Shown here one piece after another: positions 1 through 6,982 of a stretch of 9,067 bases of DNA. This DNA comes from Bacteroidales bacterium GP2 (lineage in GTDB: Bacteria; Bacteroidota; Bacteroidia; Bacteroidales; Muribaculaceae), in contig DAAJ01000092.1 of assembly GCA_001701115.1 (NCBI GenBank), forward strand, positions 2,440 through 11,506. Reading direction: 5' to 3'. Every line of letters starts with the position of its first letter. The stretch's first letter is position 1. A program made the translations under genes and the position numbers. The notes below the pieces were generated by a model. That model had not been told where the DNA came from. It was given only the letters and a program-made list of their open reading frames with translations, and made no database searches.

Positions 1-23
1 TCTACCAGCTGAGCTAGCGAATC
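1..23 (-). tRNA. tRNA gene, 5' end only (runs off the window)
   Basis: Read on the minus strand, the first bases of the window give a 7-nt acceptor strand GATTCGC, then TA at tRNA positions 8-9, then a D-arm of the form GCTC-AGCTGGTA-GA. This is the classic beginning of a bacterial tRNA. The anticodon, variable region and 3' end lie outside the window, so the amino acid cannot be read. The start resembles tRNA-Lys genes of Bacteroidales, but that is only an impression. A strong Bacteroidota promoter lies directly upstream. Confidence 0.88.
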
Positions 24-40
24 TCCTTTCAAAAGCGTTG

Positions 41-72
41 CAAAGGTAGGGAGTTTTTTTTATTCTACAAAA
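41..72 (-). promoter_or_regulatory. Promoter of the tRNA gene (Bacteroidota type)
   Basis: On the minus strand there is a -33 element TTTTG (72-68), a 19-base spacer, and a -7 element TACCTTTG (48-41). This matches the Bacteroidota primary-sigma consensus TTTG / TAnnTTTG with correct spacing. Transcription should start near position 34, about 10 bases before the mature tRNA 5' end, which suits a tRNA with a short leader. Confidence 0.8.
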
Positions 73-227
73 TATTCCTTCATTATTTTTATCGGTTTTA
101 TTATCTCTCGCCCATATATCACTATAAATCAACTTATAACGTGCAGCAGATTTTTGTGATATTTGATGCCGCTCCTTTCGATTCATAAGCAAAGTATGCG
201 CAAGGCTTCCAATTTTTCTTATCGCTG

Positions 228-259
228 TTTGGCAAATGAGGTATTATGTGGTAATTTTG
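228..259 (+). promoter_or_regulatory. Candidate promoter of trxA
   Basis: The plus strand has TTTG (228-231), a 20-base spacer and TAATTTTG (252-259), fitting the Bacteroidota TTTG / TAnnTTTG pattern. Transcription would start near 266 and give an unusually long leader of about 120 bases before the trxA ATG at 388. No better promoter was found closer to the gene. This 364-base gap (24-387) otherwise holds only the tRNA promoter and the inverted repeats described separately. Confidence 0.5.
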
Positions 260-324
260 TACCACAGCCGAGGGGACTGCCCTCAACTCATGCCAAAGAG
301 GTACTGTAATCAGCACTATGGCAT
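248..324. promoter_or_regulatory. Run of three inverted repeats upstream of trxA
   Basis: Three inverted repeats lie in a row: GTGGTA/TACCAC (248-253 with 260-265, 6-nt loop), GAGGG/CCCTC (270-274 with 280-284, 5-nt loop) and ATGCCA/TGGCAT (290-295 with 319-324, 23-nt loop). The first overlaps the candidate -7 box of trxA and could be an operator dyad. The other two would fall in the trxA leader RNA. No known riboswitch is recognised. Each stem is short and could be chance, but three within 77 bases is noticeable. The same stretch is open in a minus-strand frame starting with TTG at 355, which is not called as a gene. Confidence 0.3.
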
Positions 325-387
325 ACCGGAGCAGACCACGGCATAGCGTCAGCAATTGAACATCACTAATTTAAAATACATATTTTT

Positions 388-714
388 ATGGCTATTCAGT
401 TTACCGATGCCACTGTGAAGGATATCATCGCTTCCGGCGAACCTGTGGTAATTGATTTCTGGGCAACATGGTGCGGACCTTGCATGCGTCTCGCGCCTGT
501 AATTGACGAGGTTGCTGCTCAGTATGAGGGCAAGGTTAAAATCGGCAAGTACAACATCGAGGAGGAGAATGACTTGAGCACAGAGTACCGCATCATGTCA
601 ATCCCTACAATCCTTTTCTTCAAGAACGGCGAACAGATCCGTGACCTGCGCCTCGCCGGCTCACAGACAAAAGCAACCCTTGAAGCGCAGATTGAAAAGC
701 TCCTTGCGCTCTAA
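388..714 (+). CDS. trxA: Thioredoxin (TrxA)
   Basis: A 108-residue cytoplasmic thioredoxin, the usual length for a single-domain family member. It reduces disulphides in target proteins and is itself reduced by thioredoxin reductase. The active site is WCGPC at residues 28-32 (cysteines 29 and 32). It is preceded by the buried acid D23 in the VIDFWA strand, equivalent to E. coli D26. The cis-proline is P73 in SIPT. There is no signal peptide or lipobox, so it is not one of the secreted TlpA/ResA-like thioredoxins common in this phylum. The ATG at 388 places the fold's first strand correctly, and the upstream sequence is AT-rich with no Shine-Dalgarno, normal for Bacteroidota. It appears monocistronic, with its own candidate promoter at 228-259 and a strong terminator 20 bases after the stop. 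It diverges from the tRNA and converges with the GH125 gene. Confidence 0.95.
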   Translation: MAIQFTDATVKDIIASGEPVVIDFWATWCGPCMRLAPVIDEVAAQYEGKVKIGKYNIEEENDLSTEYRIMSIPTILFFKNGEQIRDLRLAGSQTKATLEAQIEKLLAL

Positions 715-733
715 CAAGTTCCGAACAAAACAT

Positions 734-778
734 CAATCCCCTCCGCTGCAATAAAGCAAGGCGGAGGGGATTGTTTTT
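734..778 (+). terminator. Rho-independent terminator of trxA, possibly bidirectional
   Basis: A perfect 13-bp stem pairs CAATCCCCTCCGC (734-746) with GCGGAGGGGATTG (761-773), around a 14-nt loop that can add an inner TGC/GCA pairing. TTTTT follows at 774-778 on the plus strand, making a textbook terminator for trxA. The convergent GH125 gene ends at 792 on the other strand. Read that way the hairpin is followed by ATGTTTTG, a weaker T-tract, so it may also stop the leu-GH125 transcript. Confidence 0.9.
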
Positions 779-791
779 GGTGCGTGCTCAA

Positions 792-2228
792 TCACAGGGA
801 ATTGAGAAGTTCAAGCTTGCCGTCATCAATGAGCTTAAGAATAAGTTCACCAAAGAGGGTATTCTGCCATGCGAACCATGATCTTGTGAAGTCATCAGCA
901 TTGTCAACATTGAAGCTCTCGTGCATGAATCCTGTTCCGGCATCGGTGTTCATCAGCATTGCAACACAATCTGCAATCTCCTTATCATCAGTAGAAGTGA
1001 ATGCCTTCATCATGATGCTCATCGGCCATGCGTAAGAATATCCGACATGAGGACCGCCAATCCCCTCCCCTGCATCGCCTGAGAAGAAGTACGGATTGGA
1101 TTTGCTCCACACGAATTTCCTGGTGTTCTGGTAAATGGAATCCTGAAGCTCAACATCGCCGAGATATGGCATTGCAAGGAGCGAGGGCACATTCGCGTCA
1201 TCCATGAGCATACGATTGCCGAAACCGTCCACCTCGTAGGCATAAATCTCGCCAAATTCAGGATGATTGTAAACCGAATACTGCTTTAATGCAGCTTCCA
1301 CTTCATCGGCAAGCGCAGTGCATTGTGAGGCGCGCTCCGCATCATTATTCACGGCACTAAGTATTTCCGCCATCTTTCTAAGGGAGGTAACGGCGAAGAA
1401 GTTCGAGGGGATAAGGTACTGCAAAGTCGTTGAGTCGTCACTCGGACGGAAACAGGACACAATCAGACCGCATCCGCTCACCGGCGCACCCCAGCCGACA
1501 TTGTTAAGGGTGTCGAGCGCACGGTCTGTGCGACGCAAGAACCTGTAAGGACCTTTGGGGTCATCCTTGCGCTGCTGCTCGCGGAAAGTCTGCAAAATCA
1601 AATCCACAGCCTTGAGCCAGTTTTCATCAAAAACCGAAGCATCGCCGGTGCGCTTCCAATACTCGTAGGCAAGCCTCACCGGATAGCAAAGAGAATCAAT
1701 TTCCCATTTGCGTTCATGCACTTCAGGCACCATTTTGGTGAAATCGCTCTGCCACTCGCCCCCGGTAGGACCGTCATTGAACGCATTCGCGTAAGGGTCG
1801 ATGAGAATACATTTGATTTGACGGCGTATAGTGCCTTCAATCATATTTTTCAAAGCCGGGTCTTCGGATGCAAAGCGGACATAAGGCCACACCTGGGCTG
1901 CCGAATCCCTCAGCCACATCGCATGAATATCGCCGGTAATAACAAAAGTGTCATTTTTGCCGTCAACACTGTCAGTGCGGAAGAAAACCGTTGTGTCAAG
2001 AGTATTCGGGAAGCAGTTCTCAAACATCCTGGCAAGTTTGGGATTCTTCAACTGCGAGGTCACCGCCTTAATCTGCGCTTCAATTGCCGGGGAAACAAAC
2101 AGCCGTTTGCCTATTTCCGGTCTGCTTCCGGTCACTGCCGTATTATCCGCCTCACATACCGGCGCGCCAACCGCACCATTCGCCGCAAGGCAACAAAAAC
2201 CGGCGATGAAAACCTTTAGTATCCTCAT
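792..2228 (-). CDS. GH125 exo-alpha-1,6-mannosidase, periplasmic
   Basis: A 478-residue glycoside hydrolase of family 125 (formerly DUF1237, metal-independent alpha-mannosidase). Characterised members are inverting exo-enzymes that remove terminal alpha-1,6-linked mannose from N-glycan or yeast-mannan type structures. Residues 1-22 form a signal peptide (charged MRILK, hydrophobic core, small residues before the A22-P23 junction). No lipobox is evident, so the protein is probably soluble in the periplasm. Family landmarks are GDIHAMWLRDSAAQ (99-112), GPTGGEWQ (153-160), RPSDD (261-265), GGPHVGYSYAWPMSIMM (391-407) and HESFNVDN (436-443). By position, an aspartate of RPSDD and E437 are my candidates for general acid and base; this is inferred, not aligned. 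It starts 12 bases after leuB on the same strand with no promoter between, so it is probably the last gene of the leu operon. No SusC/SusD partners lie in the window. Confidence 0.92.
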   Translation of the reverse strand: MRILKVFIAGFCCLAANGAVGAPVCEADNTAVTGSRPEIGKRLFVSPAIEAQIKAVTSQLKNPKLARMFENCFPNTLDTTVFFRTDSVDGKNDTFVITGDIHAMWLRDSAAQVWPYVRFASEDPALKNMIEGTIRRQIKCILIDPYANAFNDGPTGGEWQSDFTKMVPEVHERKWEIDSLCYPVRLAYEYWKRTGDASVFDENWLKAVDLILQTFREQQRKDDPKGPYRFLRRTDRALDTLNNVGWGAPVSGCGLIVSCFRPSDDSTTLQYLIPSNFFAVTSLRKMAEILSAVNNDAERASQCTALADEVEAALKQYSVYNHPEFGEIYAYEVDGFGNRMLMDDANVPSLLAMPYLGDVELQDSIYQNTRKFVWSKSNPYFFSGDAGEGIGGPHVGYSYAWPMSIMMKAFTSTDDKEIADCVAMLMNTDAGTGFMHESFNVDNADDFTRSWFAWQNTLFGELILKLIDDGKLELLNSL

Positions 2229-2240
2229 TATGATTTATGC

Positions 2241-3302
2241 TCAATGTTTAGCAATGTAATCTGCAATCCAGTTGCCTACAGCCTGTGTTCCTAAAGCGTC
2301 CTTGCCCTCAACCTGGATATCCGGAGTGCGGACACATTCGTCGAGTGACGCGTTTACCGCCGCCCTTACTGCTGCCGCTTCATCCTTGAGGTCGAAATAA
2401 TCAAAAAGCATCGCCACGGAAAGAATCTGCGCCAGCGGGTTAGCAATATCTTTCCCCGCAGCCTGCGGCCATGAGCCGTGGATAGGTTCAAAAACCGGAG
2501 TACTCTCACCGGTGCTTGCCGACGGCAGAAGCCCCATAGAACCGGTTATAACGCTGCCTTCGTCAGTGAGAATATCACCGAAAGTATTTTCAGTGACCAT
2601 GACATCAAAGAACCTCGGCTCCTGAATCATCCTCATTGCAGCATTATCCACATACATATAATCCGTAGTCACATCCGGGTACTGAGGAGCCATTTCCTGA
2701 GCTATCTTGCGCCACAAGCGGCTTGATGCAAGAACATTAGCCTTGTCAACCAGAGTAAGGTGCTTGCGGCGGCGCTGCGCGTATGCATAAGCTACCTTCA
2801 AAATGCGTTCTATCTCAGTGCGGGTATAAATGCAGGTATCATAAGCTCTGTCGTCGCCCTCGTACTTCTCGCCGAAGTACATTCCTCCTGTAAGCTCACG
2901 GATGCACACGAAATCCGCACCCTCAACAAGTTCGCGCCTGAGAGGAGATTTGTGGATAAGGCAATCGAATGTTTCCACCGGGCGGATGTTGGCAAACAGC
3001 CCGAGCTTCTTACGCATCGCCAACAGCCCCTGCTCCGGGCGCACTTTAGCATCAGGATTATTGTCGAAGCGCAAATCACCTACTGCCGAGAAAAGCACTG
3101 CATCCGCATCCTTGCAAATCTCGTATGTGGCATCCGGAAACGGATTTCCCGTTACGTCAATTGCAGATGCTCCAACAAGAGCATACTGGAAGCTGACTTT
3201 ATGACCGAAACGGTCGCACACAGCCTGCATTACCTTCACGCCAGCTTTTGAAATTTCCGGTCCTATGCCGTCACCGGGCAAAACCGCTATCTTAAGTTCC
3301 AT
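2241..3302 (-). CDS. leuB: 3-isopropylmalate dehydrogenase (LeuB)
   Basis: This enzyme oxidises and decarboxylates (2R,3S)-3-isopropylmalate to 2-ketoisocaproate, the third dedicated step of leucine synthesis, using NAD+ and a divalent metal. It is 353 residues, a normal length. Visible elements are the N-terminal PGDGIGPE (9-16), substrate arginines R97, R107 and R135, catalytic Y142 (GGMYFGE) and K187 (VDKANV), and metal aspartates D219, D243 and D247 (TFGDILTDE). The coenzyme loop reads EPIHGSWPQAAGKDIANP (272-289). It carries Q280 where the Thermus enzyme has the NAD-selecting Asp278; I believe a Gln here is common in Bacteroidota LeuB, so it is probably lineage-typical. The gene starts 3 bases after the leuD stop, so translation is probably coupled, and the GH125 gene follows after 12 bases. 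Confidence 0.97.
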   Translation of the reverse strand: MELKIAVLPGDGIGPEISKAGVKVMQAVCDRFGHKVSFQYALVGASAIDVTGNPFPDATYEICKDADAVLFSAVGDLRFDNNPDAKVRPEQGLLAMRKKLGLFANIRPVETFDCLIHKSPLRRELVEGADFVCIRELTGGMYFGEKYEGDDRAYDTCIYTRTEIERILKVAYAYAQRRRKHLTLVDKANVLASSRLWRKIAQEMAPQYPDVTTDYMYVDNAAMRMIQEPRFFDVMVTENTFGDILTDEGSVITGSMGLLPSASTGESTPVFEPIHGSWPQAAGKDIANPLAQILSVAMLFDYFDLKDEAAAVRAAVNASLDECVRTPDIQVEGKDALGTQAVGNWIADYIAKH

Positions 3303-3305
3303 ATA

Positions 3306-3905
3306 TTACTTTTTATTATTCGTTTCCCATGCCTCAATGTCGCCCTGATGTGCCAGCAGATAGCCGATATCATCAAGTCCCTCTTCAAGACACTGCTTCT
3401 TATAAGGATTAATATCAAATTTCTCTGTAGAACCGGTTGCAAGGTTTGTAACAGTCTGGTTTGGCAGGTCAACTTTAACCTCGGTCATCGGATTCTCCTC
3501 AATAGAGCGGAATAGCTCATCCAGAAATTCCGGCGAAACCACCACCGGCAGTACAAAATTGTTAAGTTCATTATTCTTGTGGATATCAGCGAAGAAACTT
3601 GAAATAACTACTCTGAAACCATAATCGGCGATAGCCCATGCCGCATGCTCGCGGCTTGAACCGCAGCCGAAATTCTTGCCCGCAACAAGGATGCATCCGC
3701 CATAGCGCGGGTCATTCAAGGGAAAATCAGCAATGGGATTGTTACTCGCATCAAACCGCCAGTCACGGAAAAGATTCTCTCCAAAACCCTCGCGGGAGGT
3801 AGCCCTGAGGAACCTTGCAGGGATTATCTGGTCGGTATCCACATTTTCCATCGGCAGCGGCACGCAACGCGACTGCACTATATCAAATCTCGGATTTGTA
3901 CTCAT
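3306..3905 (-). CDS. leuD: 3-isopropylmalate dehydratase small subunit (LeuD)
   Basis: The small, swivelling subunit of isopropylmalate isomerase. It pairs with LeuC to convert 2-isopropylmalate to 3-isopropylmalate through dehydration and rehydration. At 199 residues it matches the bacterial proteobacterial-type LeuD of about 200 residues rather than the short archaeal type of about 165. Key motifs are ENVDTDQIIPARFL (20-33) and GKNFGCGSSREHA (76-88), the aconitase-swivel loop that contacts substrate, followed by FADIHKNNELNN (105-116). It lies 12 bases after leuC, where AAGGA occurs just ahead of the ATG (only 2 bases away, so of doubtful use), and 3 bases before leuB. The order leuC-leuD fits co-production of the two subunits. 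Confidence 0.97.
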   Translation of the reverse strand: MSTNPRFDIVQSRCVPLPMENVDTDQIIPARFLRATSREGFGENLFRDWRFDASNNPIADFPLNDPRYGGCILVAGKNFGCGSSREHAAWAIADYGFRVVISSFFADIHKNNELNNFVLPVVVSPEFLDELFRSIEENPMTEVKVDLPNQTVTNLATGSTEKFDINPYKKQCLEEGLDDIGYLLAHQGDIEAWETNNKK

Positions 3906-3917
3906 ATTCCTTAAATA

Positions 3918-5312
3918 TTATTCTCCCTCACGAGGGTCTGTTATCACTCCATGCACAGCAGCCGCAGCAGCAACCAGCGGTCCGGCAAGCACAGTCCGCG
4001 CTCCAGGTCCCTGCCGTCCTTCAAAATTCCTGTTGGATGTAGACACAGCGAGCTTTCCAGCGGGCACTTTGTCATCGTTCATAGCAAGGCAAGCGGAGCA
4101 TCCGGGCTGGCGGATTTCAAATCCGGCGTCGGAAAGTATCTTGTCAATACCTTCTTCCCTGATTTGGCGCTCAACCGCCCACGAGCCGGGAACAAGCCAC
4201 GCTGTAACGCCGGGAGCTTTCTTCTTGCCTTTAACATAGCTTGCAAAAGCGCGGAAATCCTCGATTCGCCCATTGGTGCAACTGCCGAGGAAAACATAAT
4301 CCACCGGAGTACCTTTCAAGCTCTGCCCCTGTTCGAAACCCATATATTTCAGCGATTGCTCAAAACTTGCCTTCGCCGCAGGTTCCTCCGGAGCCGCGGG
4401 AACAGTTTCACTGATTCCGATGCCCATGCCTGGATTTGTGCCGAAAGTAACGCGCGGTTCAATATCCGCCGCGTCAAACACCACCTCTTTATCAAACACC
4501 GCATCGCTGTCACTCGGCAAGGTCTTCCAATAACTTACCGCAGCATCCCACTCCTCACCCTGAGGAGCATACTCGCGACCTTTGAGATACTCGAAAGTGG
4601 TTTCGTCCGGTGCGATAAGACCTCCGCGTGCGCCCATCTCAATGGAGAGGTTGCACAGTGTCATTCTCTGCTCCATGTTAAGCGCCCGGATAGCCTCGCC
4701 AGCATACTCTACAAAATAACCGGTGGCACCGCCTGTGGTCATTTTAGAAATAATGTAGAGTGCGATATCTTTTGCTGTGACACCTTTGCCGAGCTTGCCG
4801 TTTACTGTAATACGCATTGTTTTTGGGCGCGGCTGGAGTATGCACTGCGTGGCGAGCACCATTTCAACTTCGGAAGTGCCTATGCCGAATGCAATTGCGC
4901 CGAATGCGCCGTGGGTTGATGTGTGGCTGTCGCCGCACACAATTGTCGCTCCGGGAAGAGTAAGACCGTTTTCGGGACCCATCACATGGATGATGCCGTT
5001 CTTGGGATGCCCTACCCCGAAAATCTCAAGCCCGAAATCCGCCGCATTCCTCTCAAGAGTCTCCACCTGGTTGCGGGACACCGGGTCGGCAATCGGCTTA
5101 TCCTGGTTGCGGGTAGGAATATTATGGTCCGGAGAACAGATTGTGCGCTGCGGGCGCAACACTTTCAGCCCGCGCTTGCGCAATCCGTCAAATGCCTGCG
5201 GGCTCGTCACCTCATGGCAATAATGCCGGTCTATATATAATTGAGTGGGACCGTCCGGTATATCGGTGACAGTATGCGCGTCCCAGATTTTGTCAAACAG
5301 AGTCTTTCCCAT
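3918..5312 (-). CDS. leuC: 3-isopropylmalate dehydratase large subunit (LeuC)
   Basis: The catalytic, 4Fe-4S-bearing subunit of isopropylmalate isomerase, of the aconitase superfamily, working with LeuD. It has 464 residues against about 466 in E. coli. The N-terminal MGKTLFDKIWDAH is typical. Family motifs include CSPDHN (59-64), VCGDSHTSTHGAFGA (125-139) and MGARGGLIAPDETT (226-239). The three cluster ligands are visible as C345 in GSCTNGR and C405/C408 in PGCSACLAMN. STSNRNFEGRQG (424-435) is the conserved substrate-contact segment. The gene starts 5 bases after the leuA stop, which is a tandem TAA TAA. It has no promoter of its own, so it depends on the one before leuA. Nothing in it looks damaged. 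Confidence 0.97.
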   Translation of the reverse strand: MGKTLFDKIWDAHTVTDIPDGPTQLYIDRHYCHEVTSPQAFDGLRKRGLKVLRPQRTICSPDHNIPTRNQDKPIADPVSRNQVETLERNAADFGLEIFGVGHPKNGIIHVMGPENGLTLPGATIVCGDSHTSTHGAFGAIAFGIGTSEVEMVLATQCILQPRPKTMRITVNGKLGKGVTAKDIALYIISKMTTGGATGYFVEYAGEAIRALNMEQRMTLCNLSIEMGARGGLIAPDETTFEYLKGREYAPQGEEWDAAVSYWKTLPSDSDAVFDKEVVFDAADIEPRVTFGTNPGMGIGISETVPAAPEEPAAKASFEQSLKYMGFEQGQSLKGTPVDYVFLGSCTNGRIEDFRAFASYVKGKKKAPGVTAWLVPGSWAVERQIREEGIDKILSDAGFEIRQPGCSACLAMNDDKVPAGKLAVSTSNRNFEGRQGPGARTVLAGPLVAAAAAVHGVITDPREGE

Positions 5313-5317
5313 GATTA

Positions 5318-6814
5318 TTATCTCACAAACTTATTAATCGCGTCAATAAATGCTTCGGCACTTGCCGCAACGATATCGGTATTAGCCGAGAAACCATAAT
5401 ACTGCTGCCCGTCATATTCAACCGTCATGTGCACCTTGCCCACATCGTTAGAGCCCTTGTTGATAGCCTGGATAAGGAACTCCTTCACCAGCATATTGCG
5501 GTGGATGATATTCTTGATTGCGGAAATTGCTGCGTCAACCGGACCGTTGCCGCTCGCACATGCCTCGAATTTTTCTCCGGCAATATCAAGCCCGATGCTT
5601 GCAACGGAATGGATGCCCACTCCTGAGGTAACCTGAAGGAAATCAAGCTTGATGCGACGGGATGCCGCAGTGTGCTTGCCGGCAAGCATGAGCACATCAT
5701 CGTCATTGACCTCTTTCTTACGGTCGGCAAGCTTGAGAAACGCTTCGTATGCCTTGTCAAGAGCCTCCTTGTCGAGGTCAACGCCAAGCACATGCATCCT
5801 GTGCTTCAATGCCGCGCGCCCGCTGCGAGCCGTGAGCACGATAGAGTTTTCATCAATGCCCACATCCTTCGGGTCAATGATTTCATAGCTCTCGCGGTTC
5901 TTGAGCACACCGTCCTGGTGGATGCCGCTCGAATGAGCAAAGGCATTGCGCCCCACAATAGCTTTGTTTGGCTGCACAGGCATATTCATCAGGCTGCTCA
6001 CCATACGGCTTGCGGCGCTTATCTTGGTAGTATTGATGTTTGTGTCGATTCCAAGCTCCTTGTGCGAGCGCATCACCATCACAACCTCTTCAAGCGAGGT
6101 GTTTCCGGCACGCTCACCGATGCCGTTTATCGTCACTTCCGCCTGGCGTGCGCCTCCCATTACTCCGGCAACAGTGTTTGCGGTAGCCATTCCGAGGTCA
6201 TTATGGCAATGGGTGGCGATAGTGACATTATGGATTCCATCAACGTGCTCCATAAGATAACGGATTTTCGCCTCGAACTCCGCCGGCAGACAGTAGCCTG
6301 TGGTATCAGGAATATTCACAACCGTAGCTCCGGCATTTACAACCGCCTGGATAACCCTGGCAAGGTACTCATTGTCGGTGCGTCCAGCATCCTCGGCATA
6401 AAACTGCACGTCTTCAACAAATTTCTTGGCATACTTCACGCAAGCTATAGCGCGCTCGATTATCTCCTCGCGAGTGCTGTTGAATTTGTATTTGATATGG
6501 TAGTCGGAGGTTCCGATACCGGTGTGGATTCTTTTGCGTTTCGCATACTTCAATGCATCAGCCGCAACCCTTATGTCATTTTCAACCGCGCGGGTAAGGG
6601 CGCAGATTGTTGGCCAGGTCACCGCCTTGCTAATCTCCACCACCGAATTGAAGTCTCCGGGACTTGAAACGGGGAAACCAGCTTCTATGACATCTACGCC
6701 AAGTTCCTCCAAAGTCCTCGCAACCTCGATTTTTTCCACTGTGTTAAGCTGACATCCCGGCACCTGCTCTCCATCGCGCAGGGTGGTGTCAAAAATATAG
6801 AGTCTGTCACTCAT
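5318..6814 (-). CDS. leuA: 2-isopropylmalate synthase (LeuA)
   Basis: This enzyme condenses acetyl-CoA with 2-ketoisovalerate to give 2-isopropylmalate, the committed and normally leucine-inhibited step. It has 498 residues. The HMGL-type TIM barrel comes first, with the metal and catalytic signature DTTLRDGEQ (9-17), HCHNDLGMA (202-210) and GNTSLEEVV (238-246). FAHSSGIHQDG (292-302) lies in the linker subdomain. The C-terminal allosteric (LeuA dimer) domain spans about 385-498 and includes SGNGPVDAA (421-429). The complete regulatory domain suggests normal leucine feedback and argues for LeuA rather than citramalate synthase, although the two can be hard to separate by eye. It is the first gene of the leu operon, with a promoter at 6863-6894 and a leader of about 40 bases that shows no leucine-rich attenuator peptide. 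Confidence 0.96.
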   Translation of the reverse strand: MSDRLYIFDTTLRDGEQVPGCQLNTVEKIEVARTLEELGVDVIEAGFPVSSPGDFNSVVEISKAVTWPTICALTRAVENDIRVAADALKYAKRKRIHTGIGTSDYHIKYKFNSTREEIIERAIACVKYAKKFVEDVQFYAEDAGRTDNEYLARVIQAVVNAGATVVNIPDTTGYCLPAEFEAKIRYLMEHVDGIHNVTIATHCHNDLGMATANTVAGVMGGARQAEVTINGIGERAGNTSLEEVVMVMRSHKELGIDTNINTTKISAASRMVSSLMNMPVQPNKAIVGRNAFAHSSGIHQDGVLKNRESYEIIDPKDVGIDENSIVLTARSGRAALKHRMHVLGVDLDKEALDKAYEAFLKLADRKKEVNDDDVLMLAGKHTAASRRIKLDFLQVTSGVGIHSVASIGLDIAGEKFEACASGNGPVDAAISAIKNIIHRNMLVKEFLIQAINKGSNDVGKVHMTVEYDGQQYYGFSANTDIVAASAEAFIDAINKFVR

Positions 6815-6862
6815 ATTGCTATTTTTAATTAAATGCGTAAACCAAATTTAGCGATTAAGCTA

Positions 6863-6894
6863 CAAATTTAAAGTTTTATCCCCTCCCCACCAAA
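6863..6894 (-). promoter_or_regulatory. Promoter of the leuACDB-GH125 operon
   Basis: On the minus strand there is TTTG (6894-6891), a 20-base spacer, and the -7 element TAAATTTG (6870-6863), an excellent Bacteroidota promoter. Transcription should start near 6856, leaving a leader of about 40 bases before the leuA ATG. A second exact TAAATTTG lies at 6850-6843 but has no -33 element at the right distance, so it is either an auxiliary start or part of a direct repeat. No T-box, attenuator peptide or terminator-like hairpin was seen in the leader. Confidence 0.75.
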
Positions 6895-6916
6895 TAAATC
6901 GCCACTTCCAAGCCGC

Positions 6917-6958
6917 AAAAGCGTGAAAAGCGCACCATGCGGCACGCTTTTCACGCTT
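6917..6958 (-). terminator. Hairpin terminator of the glycohydrolase-Nudix operon
   Basis: A perfect 14-bp inverted repeat pairs AAGCGTGAAAAGCG (6919-6932) with CGCTTTTCACGCTT (6945-6958) around a 12-nt loop. On the minus strand the stem ends in a TTTT run (6920-6917), weak but acceptable as a terminator tail. On the plus strand it is followed by ATAATG, so minus is the functional direction. It lies 24 bases after the Nudix gene stop and just upstream of the leu promoter, separating the two operons. Confidence 0.7.
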
Positions 6959-6982
6959 ATAATGTAATTTCTTATGATAACC

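Noticed and set aside
134..355. 73-codon minus-strand open frame between the tRNA and trxA
   Set aside because: It starts with TTG, has no promoter or ribosome site, matches no family I recognise, and overlaps the probable trxA promoter and leader. It is kept only as an observation about that region.
5672..6667. Long plus-strand open frames opposite leuA, leuC and leuB (up to 331 codons)
   Set aside because: These are antisense shadows of well-supported leu genes. Their translations show no domain and have the odd His/Cys/Arg-rich composition typical of reverse frames.
5318..6814. leuA as a citramalate synthase (CimA) instead
   Set aside because: It heads a complete leuACDB operon and carries a full LeuA-type regulatory domain. 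LeuA is the simpler reading, though sequence alone cannot wholly exclude dual activity.
6834..6840. TGCGTAA half-site in the leuA leader, resembling the O1/O2 core
   Set aside because: Only one arm is present; the other side reads AAATTTA instead of TTACGCA. A single 7-base match is expected by chance in this much sequence.
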